DNA of 64,000 nt from Sinorhizobium arboris LMG 14919 (GCF_000427465.1 NZ_ATYB01000007.1:74823-138822), one strand, 5' to 3'; positions 45,982 to 57,066 are shown, counted from the first letter of the stretch. Made by a program: numbers and translations. The notes: generated by a model from the letters alone, not told the origin.

Positions 45982-46747
45982 CGCAAAGCGCCTCCATGCT
46001 TTGGTGCTTCCAGCCGATACGCACGACGTCACCAGCTGCTTGGACGATGAGGTGACCTTTCAATGACAGGCGCTTGAGCTCATCGATGACATCCTCTCGG
46101 CTCATCCCGAAAAGCTGCCAGTCCTCATGCGTTAATAGGGCGTTGTCCCCCAGCCCCTTCAGATGCAGGTCATAGGCAAGGTAAGCGGACGCCGTAGGCG
46201 TAACGCGGTAGGGTAGAATGCGCCTGTTTGACCTGAGCCCTTTTTCCAGGAGCCCGTAGTCAGCACAGGAACCCGTGAGATAGGCCGCTACTCTCCGGAC
46301 GGTCGTCTCGGACCAGCGCTTTGATGTGCGCCCATCGTCGATGGCGCGCTCAACAAATGCGCGCGCATCCTCGGTGCTGATTTGCTGGTAGCCACCCGCA
46401 TAGCGGGACCAGTAGACATCTCGGATGAAGTCTCCCAGGATAGGGTTTGCTCGGCTTGTGAAGAGTAACATAAGCTGCATGAGGTCAGCCACAGGGACGA
46501 ATGGCGCCAGCATTTTCAGATGAGCGGCTGGGGAGGCGTCCGAGACCAGGTAGCGGGGCGCGAAACATTCTGTGACGATGTTGCGCAACCTCCGCGCAGT
46601 GATAGTAGGGAAACTACCAGACTCCCTTGCAACTTCTTGCAATTGCCCCGTGCCCATTCCGGGTACCCAAAGGTCCAGGAGGGCCTTGGTCTCAGCAACC
46701 AACCCCAATCCTGCCTGAAGCTGCGTTGTGTACAGTGCGCTGGCCAC
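45962..46747 (-). CDS. brxA: BREX protein BrxA (DUF1819)
   Basis: 261 residues from a GTG at 46747, 1 nt after the brxE stop. Family features include TARRLRNIVTECFAPRYL, MLLFTSRANPILGDFIRDVY and WSETTVRRVAAYLTGSCADY. BrxA is a small helical DNA-binding protein. The tight spacing indicates one transcript with brxE and brxB. Confidence 0.92.
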   Translation of the reverse strand: MASALYTTQLQAGLGLVAETKALLDLWVPGMGTGQLQEVARESGSFPTITARRLRNIVTECFAPRYLVSDASPAAHLKMLAPFVPVADLMQLMLLFTSRANPILGDFIRDVYWSRYAGGYQQISTEDARAFVERAIDDGRTSKRWSETTVRRVAAYLTGSCADYGLLEKGLRSNRRILPYRVTPTASAYLAYDLHLKGLGDNALLTHEDWQLFGMSREDVIDELKRLSLKGHLIVQAAGDVVRIGWKHQSMEALCDVISKS

Positions 46748-46748
46748 G

Positions 46749-47252
46749 TTACGCTCGCGTCAAATAGGGAAAGGCCTTGATCCCCCGCTCGTAGGCGGAC
46801 GCATAAATGCCAGCCATTTGCACAATGACATTTGACGTGCGCACCGCGTCGATGCTCCCTAGAGAAACGGGGCCATCTGCGACGGTTTTGGATGGGCCGC
46901 CTATCGCGCGGAGCATATCTAGTGCAACGTCTTTGTTTTGTATGAATTCATCTTGGGTCGTTCGACCCTCATCTCCAGCTAGAGCCGTGTGCAGATCATC
47001 TTCTAGCTCTTCTGGCAGCCGAAATATGTGATAGGAGCCGACACTTAGGCTCTCGTCATGCACGAGCCGGGCCGCTTCAGCCACGCCGTGATATTTGGCA
47101 ACATGGCTGGTGCGCGGGAAGACGGGTTCGAGAAACGCCTGACTTGCCGGTTGGTAGAACGAGGTTTTCCACCATCCAAACTGATTGATCTCACCGAGAT
47201 AGCCGACAAGAAGTCGGACTTTCAGCAGATCATTCAACGGGTCGTTTGGCAC
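46749..47252 (-). CDS. brxE: BREX protein BrxE
   Basis: 167 residues. The GTG at 47252 is chosen because AAGGAG lies 6 nt upstream; an ATG at 47276 has no such site. It begins VPNDPLNDLLKVRLLVGYLG and contains INQFGWWKTSFYQPASQAFL, the pattern of the BrxE family, known mainly from type 6 BREX. First gene of the operon. Function unknown in the literature I know. Confidence 0.82.
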   Translation of the reverse strand: MPNDPLNDLLKVRLLVGYLGEINQFGWWKTSFYQPASQAFLEPVFPRTSHVAKYHGVAEAARLVHDESLSVGSYHIFRLPEELEDDLHTALAGDEGRTTQDEFIQNKDVALDMLRAIGGPSKTVADGPVSLGSIDAVRTSNVIVQMAGIYASAYERGIKAFPYLTRA

Positions 47253-47358
47253 TGTAATCTCCTTACCAGCACGCATGCCGAGCTTTGTAAGGGAAGCGCA
47301 GGTCTCTCAATCGATCATCGACTTTGTTCGCCTTCATCGCGCGCCCCCCTTACCACTC

Positions 47359-47550
47359 TCAGCAACTGACCGGCCCGTCGCGTGAAGCCTTCTCCGTATC
47401 TTGCAGCCGCTTCAATCGCTCGAACTCTTCAACGCTCAAAACCACCACGACCGGCCGCCCATGTTTCTCGACCGTGACAGGCTCAGCGCGGGCCGTGTCG
47501 AGCAACAGCCCGAAGGCGTTCTTCGCGTCCTTCGCCGACATGGATTTCAT
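47359..47550 (-). CDS. Phd/YefM-type antitoxin, orphan
   Basis: 63 residues from ATG 47550. MSAKDAKNAFGLLLDTA and TVEKHGRPVVVVLSVEEFER are the standard Phd/YefM N-terminal DNA-binding fold. No toxin follows: downstream is a 24-codon frame and then brxE. It sits just upstream of the BREX operon on the same strand and may bind this promoter region, or be a relic of a lost pair. Confidence 0.75.
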   Translation of the reverse strand: MKSMSAKDAKNAFGLLLDTARAEPVTVEKHGRPVVVVLSVEEFERLKRLQDTEKASRDGPVSC

Positions 47551-49435
<1,885 letters not shown>

Positions 49436-49439
49436 GGCC

Positions 49440-49643
49440 GGTCCGATCGAGGGCTCTCGCGCGGGCCGGCCGCGTATGGGTGATCGGCCGCACGCGCACG
49501 AGCGTGCCGTCCTCGAGCGTGGTGACGAGCGCCAACACCGGGCACGGCCGGTCCTTGTCGCCCTCTTCGCGGCCTTGGAGATGTTGCCAGTGGCAGAGAT
49601 AGTCGCGGAAGACGTGGCCGACTTTGATTTCAGTCGGCAGCAT
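49440..49643 (-). pseudogene. Truncated PemK/MazF-like toxin
   Basis: Starts MLPTEIKVGHVFRDYLCHWQ and continues DKDRPCPVLALVTTLEDGTL then VRVRPITHT, matching the first half of a PemK/MazF-like toxin family. Similarity stops near 49440, where the frame runs antisense into the end of vapC. The start overlaps the antitoxin stop by 14 nt. The toxin half is lost, probably when the VapBC pair was inserted. Confidence 0.6.
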
Positions 49644-49908
49644 TCTTGTCCGTCAGCAGTTCGGCATTGAGATGATCGAAGCCCGGCTCCATTTCGGATT
49701 TTTCTACCGCGGTAAGATCGTCGTCGCTCAGATCCGCCGTCGCCTCGACGCGACGGTCGCGGCGCGACAGCCGCAGATAGTCCTCATAGGCGATGAGCAC
49801 GGTGCGCGGCCGGCCATTCTTGGTGATAATCACCGGCTCACGCACGGCGGCATCCTGATAGGCCCCAAAATTCTTGGAAACCGCCGCGGCGGTCACGGTC
49901 GACGTCAT
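49630..49908 (-). CDS. Phd/YefM-type antitoxin of the truncated pair
   Basis: 92 residues from ATG 49908: TAAAVSKNFGAYQDAA and REPVIITKNGRPRTVLIAYE are typical. The C-terminal tail is acidic. Its toxin gene is truncated, so it may persist only as a repressor acting on the palindrome just upstream. Confidence 0.82.
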   Translation of the reverse strand: MTSTVTAAAVSKNFGAYQDAAVREPVIITKNGRPRTVLIAYEDYLRLSRRDRRVEATADLSDDDLTAVEKSEMEPGFDHLNAELLTDKNAAD

Positions 49909-49932
49909 CGCAAAACTCCTTTTTCCGAAATA

Positions 49933-49947
49933 TACGGAATTTCCGTA
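49933..49947. promoter_or_regulatory. Operator-like palindrome TACGGAA-T-TTCCGTA
   Basis: Perfect 7-bp arms with a single central base, plus nearby partial copies (TTCCGAAATA before it, AATTTCCGC after it). It lies between the divergent antitoxin and tyrosine recombinase genes, where the antitoxin would repress its own promoter and perhaps the recombinase. Confidence 0.6.
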
Positions 49948-49978
49948 ATTTCCGCAAGATCGTCGGAGACTAGGGTCA

Positions 49979-51154
49979 ATGATCGACAATCATAGAGGGC
50001 CGGAATCGGACAGCCAAGCGGTGCACCGCCGCGCCGAGGAACTTGATGCGCTCGACGCCATCCTGCCGTTCGACCGACGCGATCAGCTCGCCGCGCTTTT
50101 GACCGATGACGACGTCGCGACCCTAAAATATCTCGCCGGCCAGGGCATGGGCGAAAACACGCTCAGGGCGCTTGCCTCGGACCTCGGCTATCTCGAGGCC
50201 TGGTGCCGGCTCGCCACCGGCGCCCCCCTCCCCTGGCCAGCGCCGGAAAGTTTGCTGCTCAAATTCGTCGCCCATCACCTCTGGGACCCGGTGAAACGCA
50301 AGGAGGACCCGGCCCACGGCATCCCACCGGAGGTCGAGGCTGGGTTGCGCGCCGAGCGCCTGCTCAGGACTGCCGGCCCGCATGCCCCCGGCACGGTGCG
50401 GCGGCGGTTGACGTCGTGGTCGATCCTGACGCGCTGGCGTGGTCTAACCGGCGCCTTCGGTGCGCCATCGCTGAAGAGCGCGCTGAGGCTGGCGGTCAGG
50501 GCGAGCAGTCGGCCGCGGCAGAGGAAGAGCAAAAAGGCCGTAACCGTCGACGTGCTGCTAAAGCTGTTGCAGGCCTGTGCTGGCGATCGGCTGGTCGACC
50601 TCCGCGACCGGGCACTGCTCCTCACGGCCTTCGCTTCCGGCGGCCGTCGCCGATCGGAGGTCGCGGGACTGCGCGTTGAAGACCTCACCGACGAGGAGCC
50701 GGTCCGCGCCGACCCGAACGACAAGAACTCCCCTCCCCTGCCTTGTCTCAGCATTCATCTCAGCCGCACGAAAACCACCACGAGCGACGACAACGAACAT
50801 GTGCTGTTGATCGGCCGGCCGGTGACCGCCTTGAAGCGCTGGCTCGCCGAAGCCGCGATCAAGGAGGGACCGGTCTTTCGGCGCATCGATCAATGGGGCA
50901 ACATCGACCGGCGGGCGCTGACGCCGCAGTCGGTCAACGTCATTCTCAAAAGCCGTGCCAAGCAGGCCGGGCTCGATCCGGCGCTGTTTTCGGCGCATGG
51001 GTTAAGGTCGGGCTACCTGACCGAGGCGGCAAACCGTGGTATCCCTTTGCCCGAAGCGATGCAGCAGTCACGGCACAAGTCGGTGACGCAGGCGGCGAGC
51101 TACTACAACAATGCCGAACGCAAGCAAGGGCGAGCGGCACGGCTAATCATTTGA
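49979..51154 (+). CDS. Tyrosine recombinase/integrase
   Basis: 391 residues. The N-terminal SAM-like core-binding domain (about 45-180) precedes a catalytic domain with Arg in SGGRRRSEVAGLRVEDL (near 223), HxxR in FSAHGLRSGYLTEA (near 339) and H plus Tyr in SRHKSVTQAASYYN (about 363-376). All catalytic residues are present. It may resolve plasmid dimers or integrate an element. It is divergent from the antitoxin and convergent with repC. Confidence 0.9.
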   Translation: MIDNHRGPESDSQAVHRRAEELDALDAILPFDRRDQLAALLTDDDVATLKYLAGQGMGENTLRALASDLGYLEAWCRLATGAPLPWPAPESLLLKFVAHHLWDPVKRKEDPAHGIPPEVEAGLRAERLLRTAGPHAPGTVRRRLTSWSILTRWRGLTGAFGAPSLKSALRLAVRASSRPRQRKSKKAVTVDVLLKLLQACAGDRLVDLRDRALLLTAFASGGRRRSEVAGLRVEDLTDEEPVRADPNDKNSPPLPCLSIHLSRTKTTTSDDNEHVLLIGRPVTALKRWLAEAAIKEGPVFRRIDQWGNIDRRALTPQSVNVILKSRAKQAGLDPALFSAHGLRSGYLTEAANRGIPLPEAMQQSRHKSVTQAASYYNNAERKQGRAARLII

Positions 51155-51203
51155 GATACGACTGCGTTGGTTCACCTTCCCCGGGGCAGGAATCTAGCCT
51201 CAG

Positions 51204-52418
51204 TCATGACGCCTTACGCCCGGCCGACGCATTCGCCCGCATCAACGCCATCAGCATCGGCCCGAGCGAAAACTCGCCGCACGCCGCCTTTCGCGTGAGA
51301 TCACGCAGATAGCCGCCAGCATTGTTGATGTGCCCTGCCCGCTCGAGGATGCACGCCACGGCAACCGCAGCGTTTTCCGGTCCCATCACCTCGCAGGCAT
51401 CCTGGTAGGCCGATGGGCTGACCCCCAGCATCGATCGAACGACGATCGCCGCCGACATCAGGTCGCGCCAGCTTCCAACGGCGCCGCCCGGCCCATAATC
51501 ATTGATCTCTGGGCAGGCCTTCAGCACCATACCCAACGGGAATGCCTTTATCGGCTCGTTCGTCGGCCGGCTGGACTGTTTCGACTTCGCGCCCTGCTCC
51601 TTTTCAGAGCTAGGTTCAAGTTCATTGCTGGATTCGGTATTTGAATTCTGTATGTGGCGTTCATTTTGAACGGCATTGCTGACCACATTTTCGGAATCTT
51701 CCTGAATTTCCAGCCGGTTGATGATTTCCTCGCGGAACATCTCCAATTCCTCGAGGATCGGCTGTATGTCCGCGATCGTCGGCGTGCGGGGGATGCGCCC
51801 GGTCAGGTCGAGGAAGTGCTCCTCGATACGTCCCCAGTCGCCGGCAGCCCCCTCCTCTATTGCAGCGCTGATTAGCTTGCGGACGTCGCGCCGGCAGATC
51901 GACAAGGCCTCCTTGGTGATGCGGAAGCGCTTGCGCTCCGCGGCCACCTGCTGGGCGGCATGCGCCAATTCCTCGGCGCGCGCCAGGAGCGGGGCCAGGC
52001 TGAAGCCGAACGCCTCCTCGATCGCCCCGCTCTCATCCTTGCGGGCGTAGCGCTTGCCGTTGGCGCTGTCCTTGCGCTGGATTAGCCCGGCGTCGACGAG
52101 CGCGGCGAGATGCCGGCGCAAGGTCGTGCCTGCAATACCGTGCGCGCGTACGGAGAGCTGATCATTCGACGGAAATACGACGAGACCGCGGTTCTCGCAA
52201 AGCTCGTTGTCCGGGTAAAACGTCAGCAGAGCATCGAGCACCGCGAGGGCGCGGTCCTGAATGCCGAGCACCGCCCTCGCCTCGCAGGCGTCCCGGAACA
52301 CCTTCCATTTGTCGGCGGTCTTGCCGGGTTTGATTTCGGCCGTCCGCATTTGCCCTTTGATTTGGGCAAGCGAGATCCGCCGCCGCCCGAAGGGCGTCGT
52401 CACATTTCCAACCTGCAT
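51204..52418 (-). CDS. repC: Plasmid replication initiator RepC
   Basis: 404 residues. ATG 52418 (MQVGNVTTPFGRR) is the conserved RepC start. The winged-helix DNA-binding part contains FPSNDQLSVRAHG and ALVDAGLIQRKDSANGKRYA. A variable Ser/Glu-rich linker (about 250-290) leads to the C-terminal RepC domain (SWRDLMSAAIVVRSMLGVS). RepC binds an origin usually located within its own gene. It is separated from repB by the antisense RNA locus. Confidence 0.96.
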   Translation of the reverse strand: MQVGNVTTPFGRRRISLAQIKGQMRTAEIKPGKTADKWKVFRDACEARAVLGIQDRALAVLDALLTFYPDNELCENRGLVVFPSNDQLSVRAHGIAGTTLRRHLAALVDAGLIQRKDSANGKRYARKDESGAIEEAFGFSLAPLLARAEELAHAAQQVAAERKRFRITKEALSICRRDVRKLISAAIEEGAAGDWGRIEEHFLDLTGRIPRTPTIADIQPILEELEMFREEIINRLEIQEDSENVVSNAVQNERHIQNSNTESSNELEPSSEKEQGAKSKQSSRPTNEPIKAFPLGMVLKACPEINDYGPGGAVGSWRDLMSAAIVVRSMLGVSPSAYQDACEVMGPENAAVAVACILERAGHINNAGGYLRDLTRKAACGEFSLGPMLMALMRANASAGRKAS

Positions 52419-52511
52419 TTCCTTCACCTTTCAGAAGGCAAAAGAAATCCGCTCACCAAAACGGCGCCAAAGACTCTTGACTGGGATTCGGGGAAATGCG
52501 ATTCTCGGTTT

Positions 52512-52567
52512 GCTACAACACAGAGAAGGGCTTCCACGACGGCAACGTTTGGGGGCCTTTTTCTTTT
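52512..52567 (+). ncRNA. Antisense ctRNA of the repABC operon (inc-alpha)
   Basis: The repB-repC gap has the conserved repABC antisense arrangement on the opposite strand: TTGACT (52477-52482), 17-nt spacer, GATTCT (52500-52505), then a short transcript ending in a G/C hairpin and TTTTTCTTTT. Known repABC plasmids encode here a roughly 55-nt RNA that blocks repC expression. Ends are approximate. Confidence 0.72.
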
Positions 52568-52572
52568 GCGGC

Positions 52573-53556
52573 TCAGTCTCCTGTGCGTTTAAATTCTGCG
52601 TAAAGCTCATCGAGCTTATTCGTGAGAAACTCCCCGAAGGCGGGCGCTTCGTCGGCTTTGAGCGCCAACGTGTAAGTCTTGCCGTCAGCCTTGATGCTGC
52701 CCGTCAGCGCTTTTCCCTCTCGTGGTCTCCATGTTTTCGCGGTCGGCTTGGCCGCTTTTCCGAGCAACTGGCCAAGCGCCAGATCAAAGCGTTTGTCGCT
52801 GTCCGCTCCGGAGAACACTTCAGACCCGAACAAGGCCTCCAGCTTCCATAATTTCTTCTCGGAGTAGGCCTCAGCGAACGCGATCCATTTTCTCCTTCCG
52901 TATGCGGGAGTATTGCCGATCTGGGCGACGACACGCGCAGGAATGGACGAGGCAACCGAGATCATCTTCGAAAGTTCGGTTTTGTCCGTAGTGAGCGCCT
53001 TCATGATTACCGCGCGCTTGAAGCCACGCTCTTCGAGAGTCTGCGCGAACATCGCTTTCTCGATGTAAGTCAGGTTGCTGCGGGCGGTGTTTTCCACGCC
53101 TTGCGCGACAACGAGCTCCTCGTCGGCAATCTGCTTGACGACAGCCTTCACCGGAATTCCGAGGATGCGAGCCGCCCTAAGCCGGCGATGACCGTATGCT
53201 ACCTGGTAGCGCCCTTCCCGCTCCGGATGCGGGCGGACTAAAATCGGAACCTCCTGACCGCTTCCCGCAATCGACTGCACAAACGGATCATTTTCCGTAA
53301 GCGCGACTTCCCCGATCCGGTCTCTCACAAAGGAATCGTCAATAAGTTCTGGGTCGAGGTCCTGCACGCGAAGTCCGGCGATCAAGGCTTCCTGCATCGC
53401 CCTCGCCTCTTCCTCCATTTTGCCCAGCGTCAAAGCCATTGAGCGGACCGGGCCAGCCGGCCCGCGTTCCGCTTCCTTCTCCTCCTCAAAGTTGGCCATG
53501 GCCAACTCTTCGACGGCGTCGCCGAAAATACCCTTTAGAGTGTTCCTTCTGCTCAT
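52573..53556 (-). CDS. repB: Plasmid partition protein RepB (ParB family)
   Basis: 327 residues from ATG 53556, overlapping the repA stop as ATGA. The ParB core has YGHRRLRAARILGIPVKAVV (near 120-140) and the HTH region RAVIMKALTTDKTELSKMIS. RepB binds parS. One parS-like palindrome lies inside its own coding sequence (53490-53507). Confidence 0.95.
   Translation of the reverse strand: MSRRNTLKGIFGDAVEELAMANFEEEKEAERGPAGPVRSMALTLGKMEEEARAMQEALIAGLRVQDLDPELIDDSFVRDRIGEVALTENDPFVQSIAGSGQEVPILVRPHPEREGRYQVAYGHRRLRAARILGIPVKAVVKQIADEELVVAQGVENTARSNLTYIEKAMFAQTLEERGFKRAVIMKALTTDKTELSKMISVASSIPARVVAQIGNTPAYGRRKWIAFAEAYSEKKLWKLEALFGSEVFSGADSDKRFDLALGQLLGKAAKPTAKTWRPREGKALTGSIKADGKTYTLALKADEAPAFGEFLTNKLDELYAEFKRTGD
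53490..53507. promoter_or_regulatory. parS-like palindrome, copy 1 (inside repB)
   Basis: AGTTGGCCATGGCCAACT, a perfect 18-bp palindrome near the 5' end of repB. It is identical to the copy upstream of repA. repABC parS sites are 16-bp palindromes of the form GTT-N10-AAC, which this fits. Confidence 0.75.
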
Positions 53557-54749
53557 GCACGGCCCCATGTTCTGTGGACCTCGGCAAGAACTTCGCCGTT
53601 GGCCGCATTCACGGATTCCAGAGCCCGGTCGTAAGTCGACTTGCGCACCTGGCCTTTCTCGATCTCGTATAGCGTCTGTTTCGTTAGCCCTGCGTCCGCT
53701 ATTGACGTTGACTTAAGGACGGTAGCGGTGAGCACATCATTGCCGAACAGGCTACGCAGAAGCGCTACGATCTGAGACTGCGGCCCGTCGAACGGTTCGT
53801 GCCGGGTGACGATGTACTTTATGAAATCATGCTGAAGGTCGCCGCCTGCCTTCCTGACGACGGAAAGCAGGTCTGATGTCATGAGCAGGAATTGGGACAT
53901 CGAAGCTACGTCGACCATTTGAGGATGAATTGTGATGAGCAGAGAGGTGGCGGCACAGACCGCACCAAGCGTGAGGTAACCGAGCTGCGGAGGGCAGTCG
54001 ATAACGACCAGGTCGTAGTCCTGCTCGACCTCCGCAATCGCCGCTCCGACGCGCTTGAAGAACACTTCTCCGTTTCTGGACCGGTCGTTCAGCGCACGCG
54101 GCGTGTCATGCTCGAACTCCATGAGCTCGAGATTTCCAGGCACGAGGTCGAGCCCGTCGAAATAGGTCTTCCTGATGATCTCCTTCAGCGGCCGGCGCTT
54201 CTCATCGTACCGAATCGCGCCATACAGCGTGTCGCCGTCATCGACATCAAACTCCGGCTGCACGCCAAGCATTGACGTCAATGATGCTTGGGGATCGAGA
54301 TCGACCGCGAGAACGCGATAGCCTGCCAGCGCAAGGTATTGGGCAAGGTACAATGTAGTGGTGGTCTTTGCCGAACCGCCCTTGAAGTTGGTAACTGCGA
54401 TCGTCTGAAGCTTCTCGCCCGATCGCCTGCGAGGGAGATATGTGAGTGCGTCCTTAGGCTTGATGGAAGCCATGTGGTGGCGCAGCTCGTTTATCTGGGC
54501 AAGGGTATAGGATCGCCTGCCGTTCGAGGAGACCTCCGGCGTTGGCCCCTTGCCATCGATCGAAAGCTGACGAAGATAACCATCGGAGACGCCCACCATC
54601 TGTGCGGCTTCCCCAGACGTGAACGTCCTGAGCGTCTTCTGCGAAAGCGGCGGAAACAAGCGTTCACGCAGCAGCTTGAGTTGCCTCGAAAGCTGTTTTG
54701 CGTGGCGCTCGATGCGGACATCTGTCGTCGAGACGTTTTGTATATTCAC
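53553..54749 (-). CDS. repA: Plasmid partition ATPase RepA (ParA family)
   Basis: 398 residues from GTG 54749 (VNIQNVSTTDVRI), with AAGGA 11 nt upstream; the frame is open to a TTG at 54836, but the extension does not look like RepA. An N-terminal HTH (FTSGEAAQMVGVSDGYLRQL) precedes Walker A NFKGGSAKTTTTLYL and A' VLAVDLDPQASLTSMLG. RepA represses the operon and drives segregation with RepB. Confidence 0.95.
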   Translation of the reverse strand: MNIQNVSTTDVRIERHAKQLSRQLKLLRERLFPPLSQKTLRTFTSGEAAQMVGVSDGYLRQLSIDGKGPTPEVSSNGRRSYTLAQINELRHHMASIKPKDALTYLPRRRSGEKLQTIAVTNFKGGSAKTTTTLYLAQYLALAGYRVLAVDLDPQASLTSMLGVQPEFDVDDGDTLYGAIRYDEKRRPLKEIIRKTYFDGLDLVPGNLELMEFEHDTPRALNDRSRNGEVFFKRVGAAIAEVEQDYDLVVIDCPPQLGYLTLGAVCAATSLLITIHPQMVDVASMSQFLLMTSDLLSVVRKAGGDLQHDFIKYIVTRHEPFDGPQSQIVALLRSLFGNDVLTATVLKSTSIADAGLTKQTLYEIEKGQVRKSTYDRALESVNAANGEVLAEVHRTWGRA

Positions 54750-54867
54750 GTGAGGGATTTCCTTCCGATGCGCTTTTTGTGCGTCTTTCCCGTAAAAAGC
54801 GTATCGAAAGATGCCATGATTCGGAAATATCGGCAATGAGACCCGCTTTGTCGCGAGTCACAGCAAA

Positions 54868-54885
54868 AGTTGGCCATGGCCAACT
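54868..54885. promoter_or_regulatory. parS-like palindrome, copy 2 (upstream of repA)
   Basis: AGTTGGCCATGGCCAACT again, about 120 bases upstream of the repA start and identical over 18 bases to the copy in repB. Likely RepB-binding centromere site. Confidence 0.78.
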
Positions 54886-54978
54886 GCCAACTTGGAACAA
54901 CGCGCAGAACCACAAACGGCCGGCCGCAATCTCTCCGATTTGGCACGCCGTGAGCATATTGCCCTCAGCGCCCGACCT

Positions 54979-55854
54979 TTATAACGAAGGGACTCTCTGC
55001 TGCTCGTGCAAGAAATCCGCGGCAGCCTGGGCTTTGGCGGCCGCGGTGATGATCGCCCGCTTGTCGTTCTTCAACGCCTTGAGCCAGCTTTCCAGGTAGG
55101 TGGCGGTATTGTCGCGAGGATCGTGGGCCACTCCAAGATCAGCGCAGAGGAATGAAGCGGAGAGCTCGGCAACCAGCTCCTCGATAGCGTAGCTTTCACT
55201 GCCAAATCGACCGCTCAAGTCACGGTCGAGGCGATGCTTTGCGCCTGACCAGTGTGACATTTCGTGCAGCAAAGTCGAGTAGAGGTGAACCTCGTCGACG
55301 AAGCGTGCCCGATCGGGCATGAGGATATCGTCGGGGGCGGGACGATAGCAGGCGGTCGTTCCGCCGTAGGTGATCGCCGCGCCGGTGCTGCGGACGAAGG
55401 TTTCGACGGTCTCAAGATGCGGGACTGGCGTCGCCGGCAGCTCCTCGACCGGTCGATAGAACCGGTCTGGAAGGTTCTCGATCTGCTCGACGTTGAAGAC
55501 CGTGTAGCCCTTGAGATACGGGATCGCGCGTTCGTCGTCATCTTCGCGCTCCTTGGGGGTGAAGGTGCCGTACTTGACGACGAGGGACCCCTTCTCGCCC
55601 TTTCGAACCTGGCCGCCGAGATTCTGAGCTTGGCGGTAGGTCATCCAGGTGTTTTCCTCGTAGCCGGTGAGCTCGCTTGCGAGCCACAGCATCAGGACGT
55701 TGATCCCGCGATAGGCTTCGCCTGTAGCGCGGCGCGGCACGAGGGAGCCGCGGCTGTTTCCGCGCCAGGGCCGAATCCACGGCTTTGTGCCGGCTTCAAG
55801 CTGCTCGATGATGGTATCGGTGATGCGCTGGTAGGTGTCCTTGATGCTCTGCAT
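54979..55854 (-). CDS. ardC: ArdC-like antirestriction protein
   Basis: 291 residues from ATG 55854 with AAGGAG 6 nt upstream. The N-terminal ssDNA-binding domain (DUF1738-like, GTKPWIRPWRGNSRGSLVPR) is followed by a zincin-like domain with zinc motif HEMSHWSGAKHRLDRD near residue 197. ArdC protects incoming plasmid DNA from restriction and is common on mobilisable plasmids. It lies upstream of repABC on the same strand. Confidence 0.9.
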   Translation of the reverse strand: MQSIKDTYQRITDTIIEQLEAGTKPWIRPWRGNSRGSLVPRRATGEAYRGINVLMLWLASELTGYEENTWMTYRQAQNLGGQVRKGEKGSLVVKYGTFTPKEREDDDERAIPYLKGYTVFNVEQIENLPDRFYRPVEELPATPVPHLETVETFVRSTGAAITYGGTTACYRPAPDDILMPDRARFVDEVHLYSTLLHEMSHWSGAKHRLDRDLSGRFGSESYAIEELVAELSASFLCADLGVAHDPRDNTATYLESWLKALKNDKRAIITAAAKAQAAADFLHEQQRVPSL

Positions 55855-56075
55855 TGCCGTCTCCTTCCGTTGGTTGACGGCAAAAAACGGAGATAGCCGA
55901 CGCGAGCCCATGCACCCGAAGGGCCGCAACAGAGTGGAGGACCGCGCCAGCGGTTGCGTGGGGGAGGGGCTATCGTAGCTTGTCCGTCAAATCACCCAAC
56001 GGAAGGAGAGGGCGCAGAACATCGGCGCCTTCCGCTCACGGGTAGCTCTTGCAGCCTATAGAGCCGGTGGGCAGG

Positions 56076-57014
56076 TTACCGCTCGCGATCGTCGTCATCA
56101 CGCTCCCGACTGCGCTGTGCCGCCATTTGCGCTTCGATCGCCTTCAACTCCGGGTTATGGTCCTGCTGTGGCGACCGCGCTGGCGCCGGCTGCTGCGATT
56201 GCGCCTCCTGGGCCGGCTGCTCTCGCTTCACTCGGGAAAAGTCCGATCGGGCAGTGAAGGTAATTTCCTCGTCGTCCGGCAACCTGTCCGGCAGATCCGC
56301 GCGATCGGCGACGATAATCCCTTGATCGACCACAAGGCTGGCAATGTGATCGTCGCGGCCGAGAAGCGTTCCTGTGATCTCCTCGCCCGGGCGGGCTGTG
56401 CGAACATGGTGTTGCAGAGGCTCTTCGCCGACCTCTCGCAAATCTTCGAATGCGGATCGAATGGCCTCCCGGCGGGCCGGGTTCATCGCATCCTCTATCA
56501 CATGCTTCATTGCGGGACTGGACGGGTCGTTCGTGGTCTCGATCGACGCCTCGATCATGCGCGGCTTGGTGATTACGGAAAAATCGATCTCTCGGCCGTA
56601 ATGGCGGCCCAGCTCGGAAATAAACGCCTCCTGAGCACGTCCGTTTCCCTCTCTGAATGGATGCACATAGTTCAACTCTGAGAGGACTTTCCCGGCGCGC
56701 TCAGCGAACTCCTCAGGCGTTGCATTGCGAAGGGTCTGCGGATCTCGGATCGGCTTCAGCGCCTCGTCCAGACCCATTTCTAGGCGCGAGCCGGGCAGGA
56801 AGGACGTGCCGCCCTTAGAGAGGCCGCCGATCGGCTCTACGCGCTGACCCTCGACGACGGGACTTTCGTTGCGCGTATGACCGGCCCATTCGTAGACATC
56901 CTGAAAAATGTAGCCGTGAATCGCCTTCAGGTGAGCCTTGTCGAAATTGCCTTGCGGGCCGTCTCCTTCAGCAATTTCCTGCATCCGCACGGCGGTCGCG
57001 CGATACTCTTTCAC
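56076..57014 (-). CDS. Fic-domain AMP-transferase, N-terminus disrupted
   Basis: 312 residues as it now reads from GTG 57014. The Fic motif HPFREGNGRAQEAF (near 117-130) is intact, so the active site for AMP transfer is present. A C-terminal extension follows with a Gln/Pro-rich tail. The natural start appears to be ATG 57142 (MADERPKGSYTYP), but a 14-bp tandem duplication at 57067-57094 breaks that frame; removing one copy joins 38 further residues exactly. It follows a VbhA-like antitoxin gene, as in VbhA-VbhT modules. Confidence 0.82.
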   Translation of the reverse strand: MKEYRATAVRMQEIAEGDGPQGNFDKAHLKAIHGYIFQDVYEWAGHTRNESPVVEGQRVEPIGGLSKGGTSFLPGSRLEMGLDEALKPIRDPQTLRNATPEEFAERAGKVLSELNYVHPFREGNGRAQEAFISELGRHYGREIDFSVITKPRMIEASIETTNDPSSPAMKHVIEDAMNPARREAIRSAFEDLREVGEEPLQHHVRTARPGEEITGTLLGRDDHIASLVVDQGIIVADRADLPDRLPDDEEITFTARSDFSRVKREQPAQEAQSQQPAPARSPQQDHNPELKAIEAQMAAQRSRERDDDDRER

Positions 57015-57066
57015 GCGCAGCTCGGAATGGGTTTCAATTCCCCATCTGTTTTTCAGAACGTTCTTC

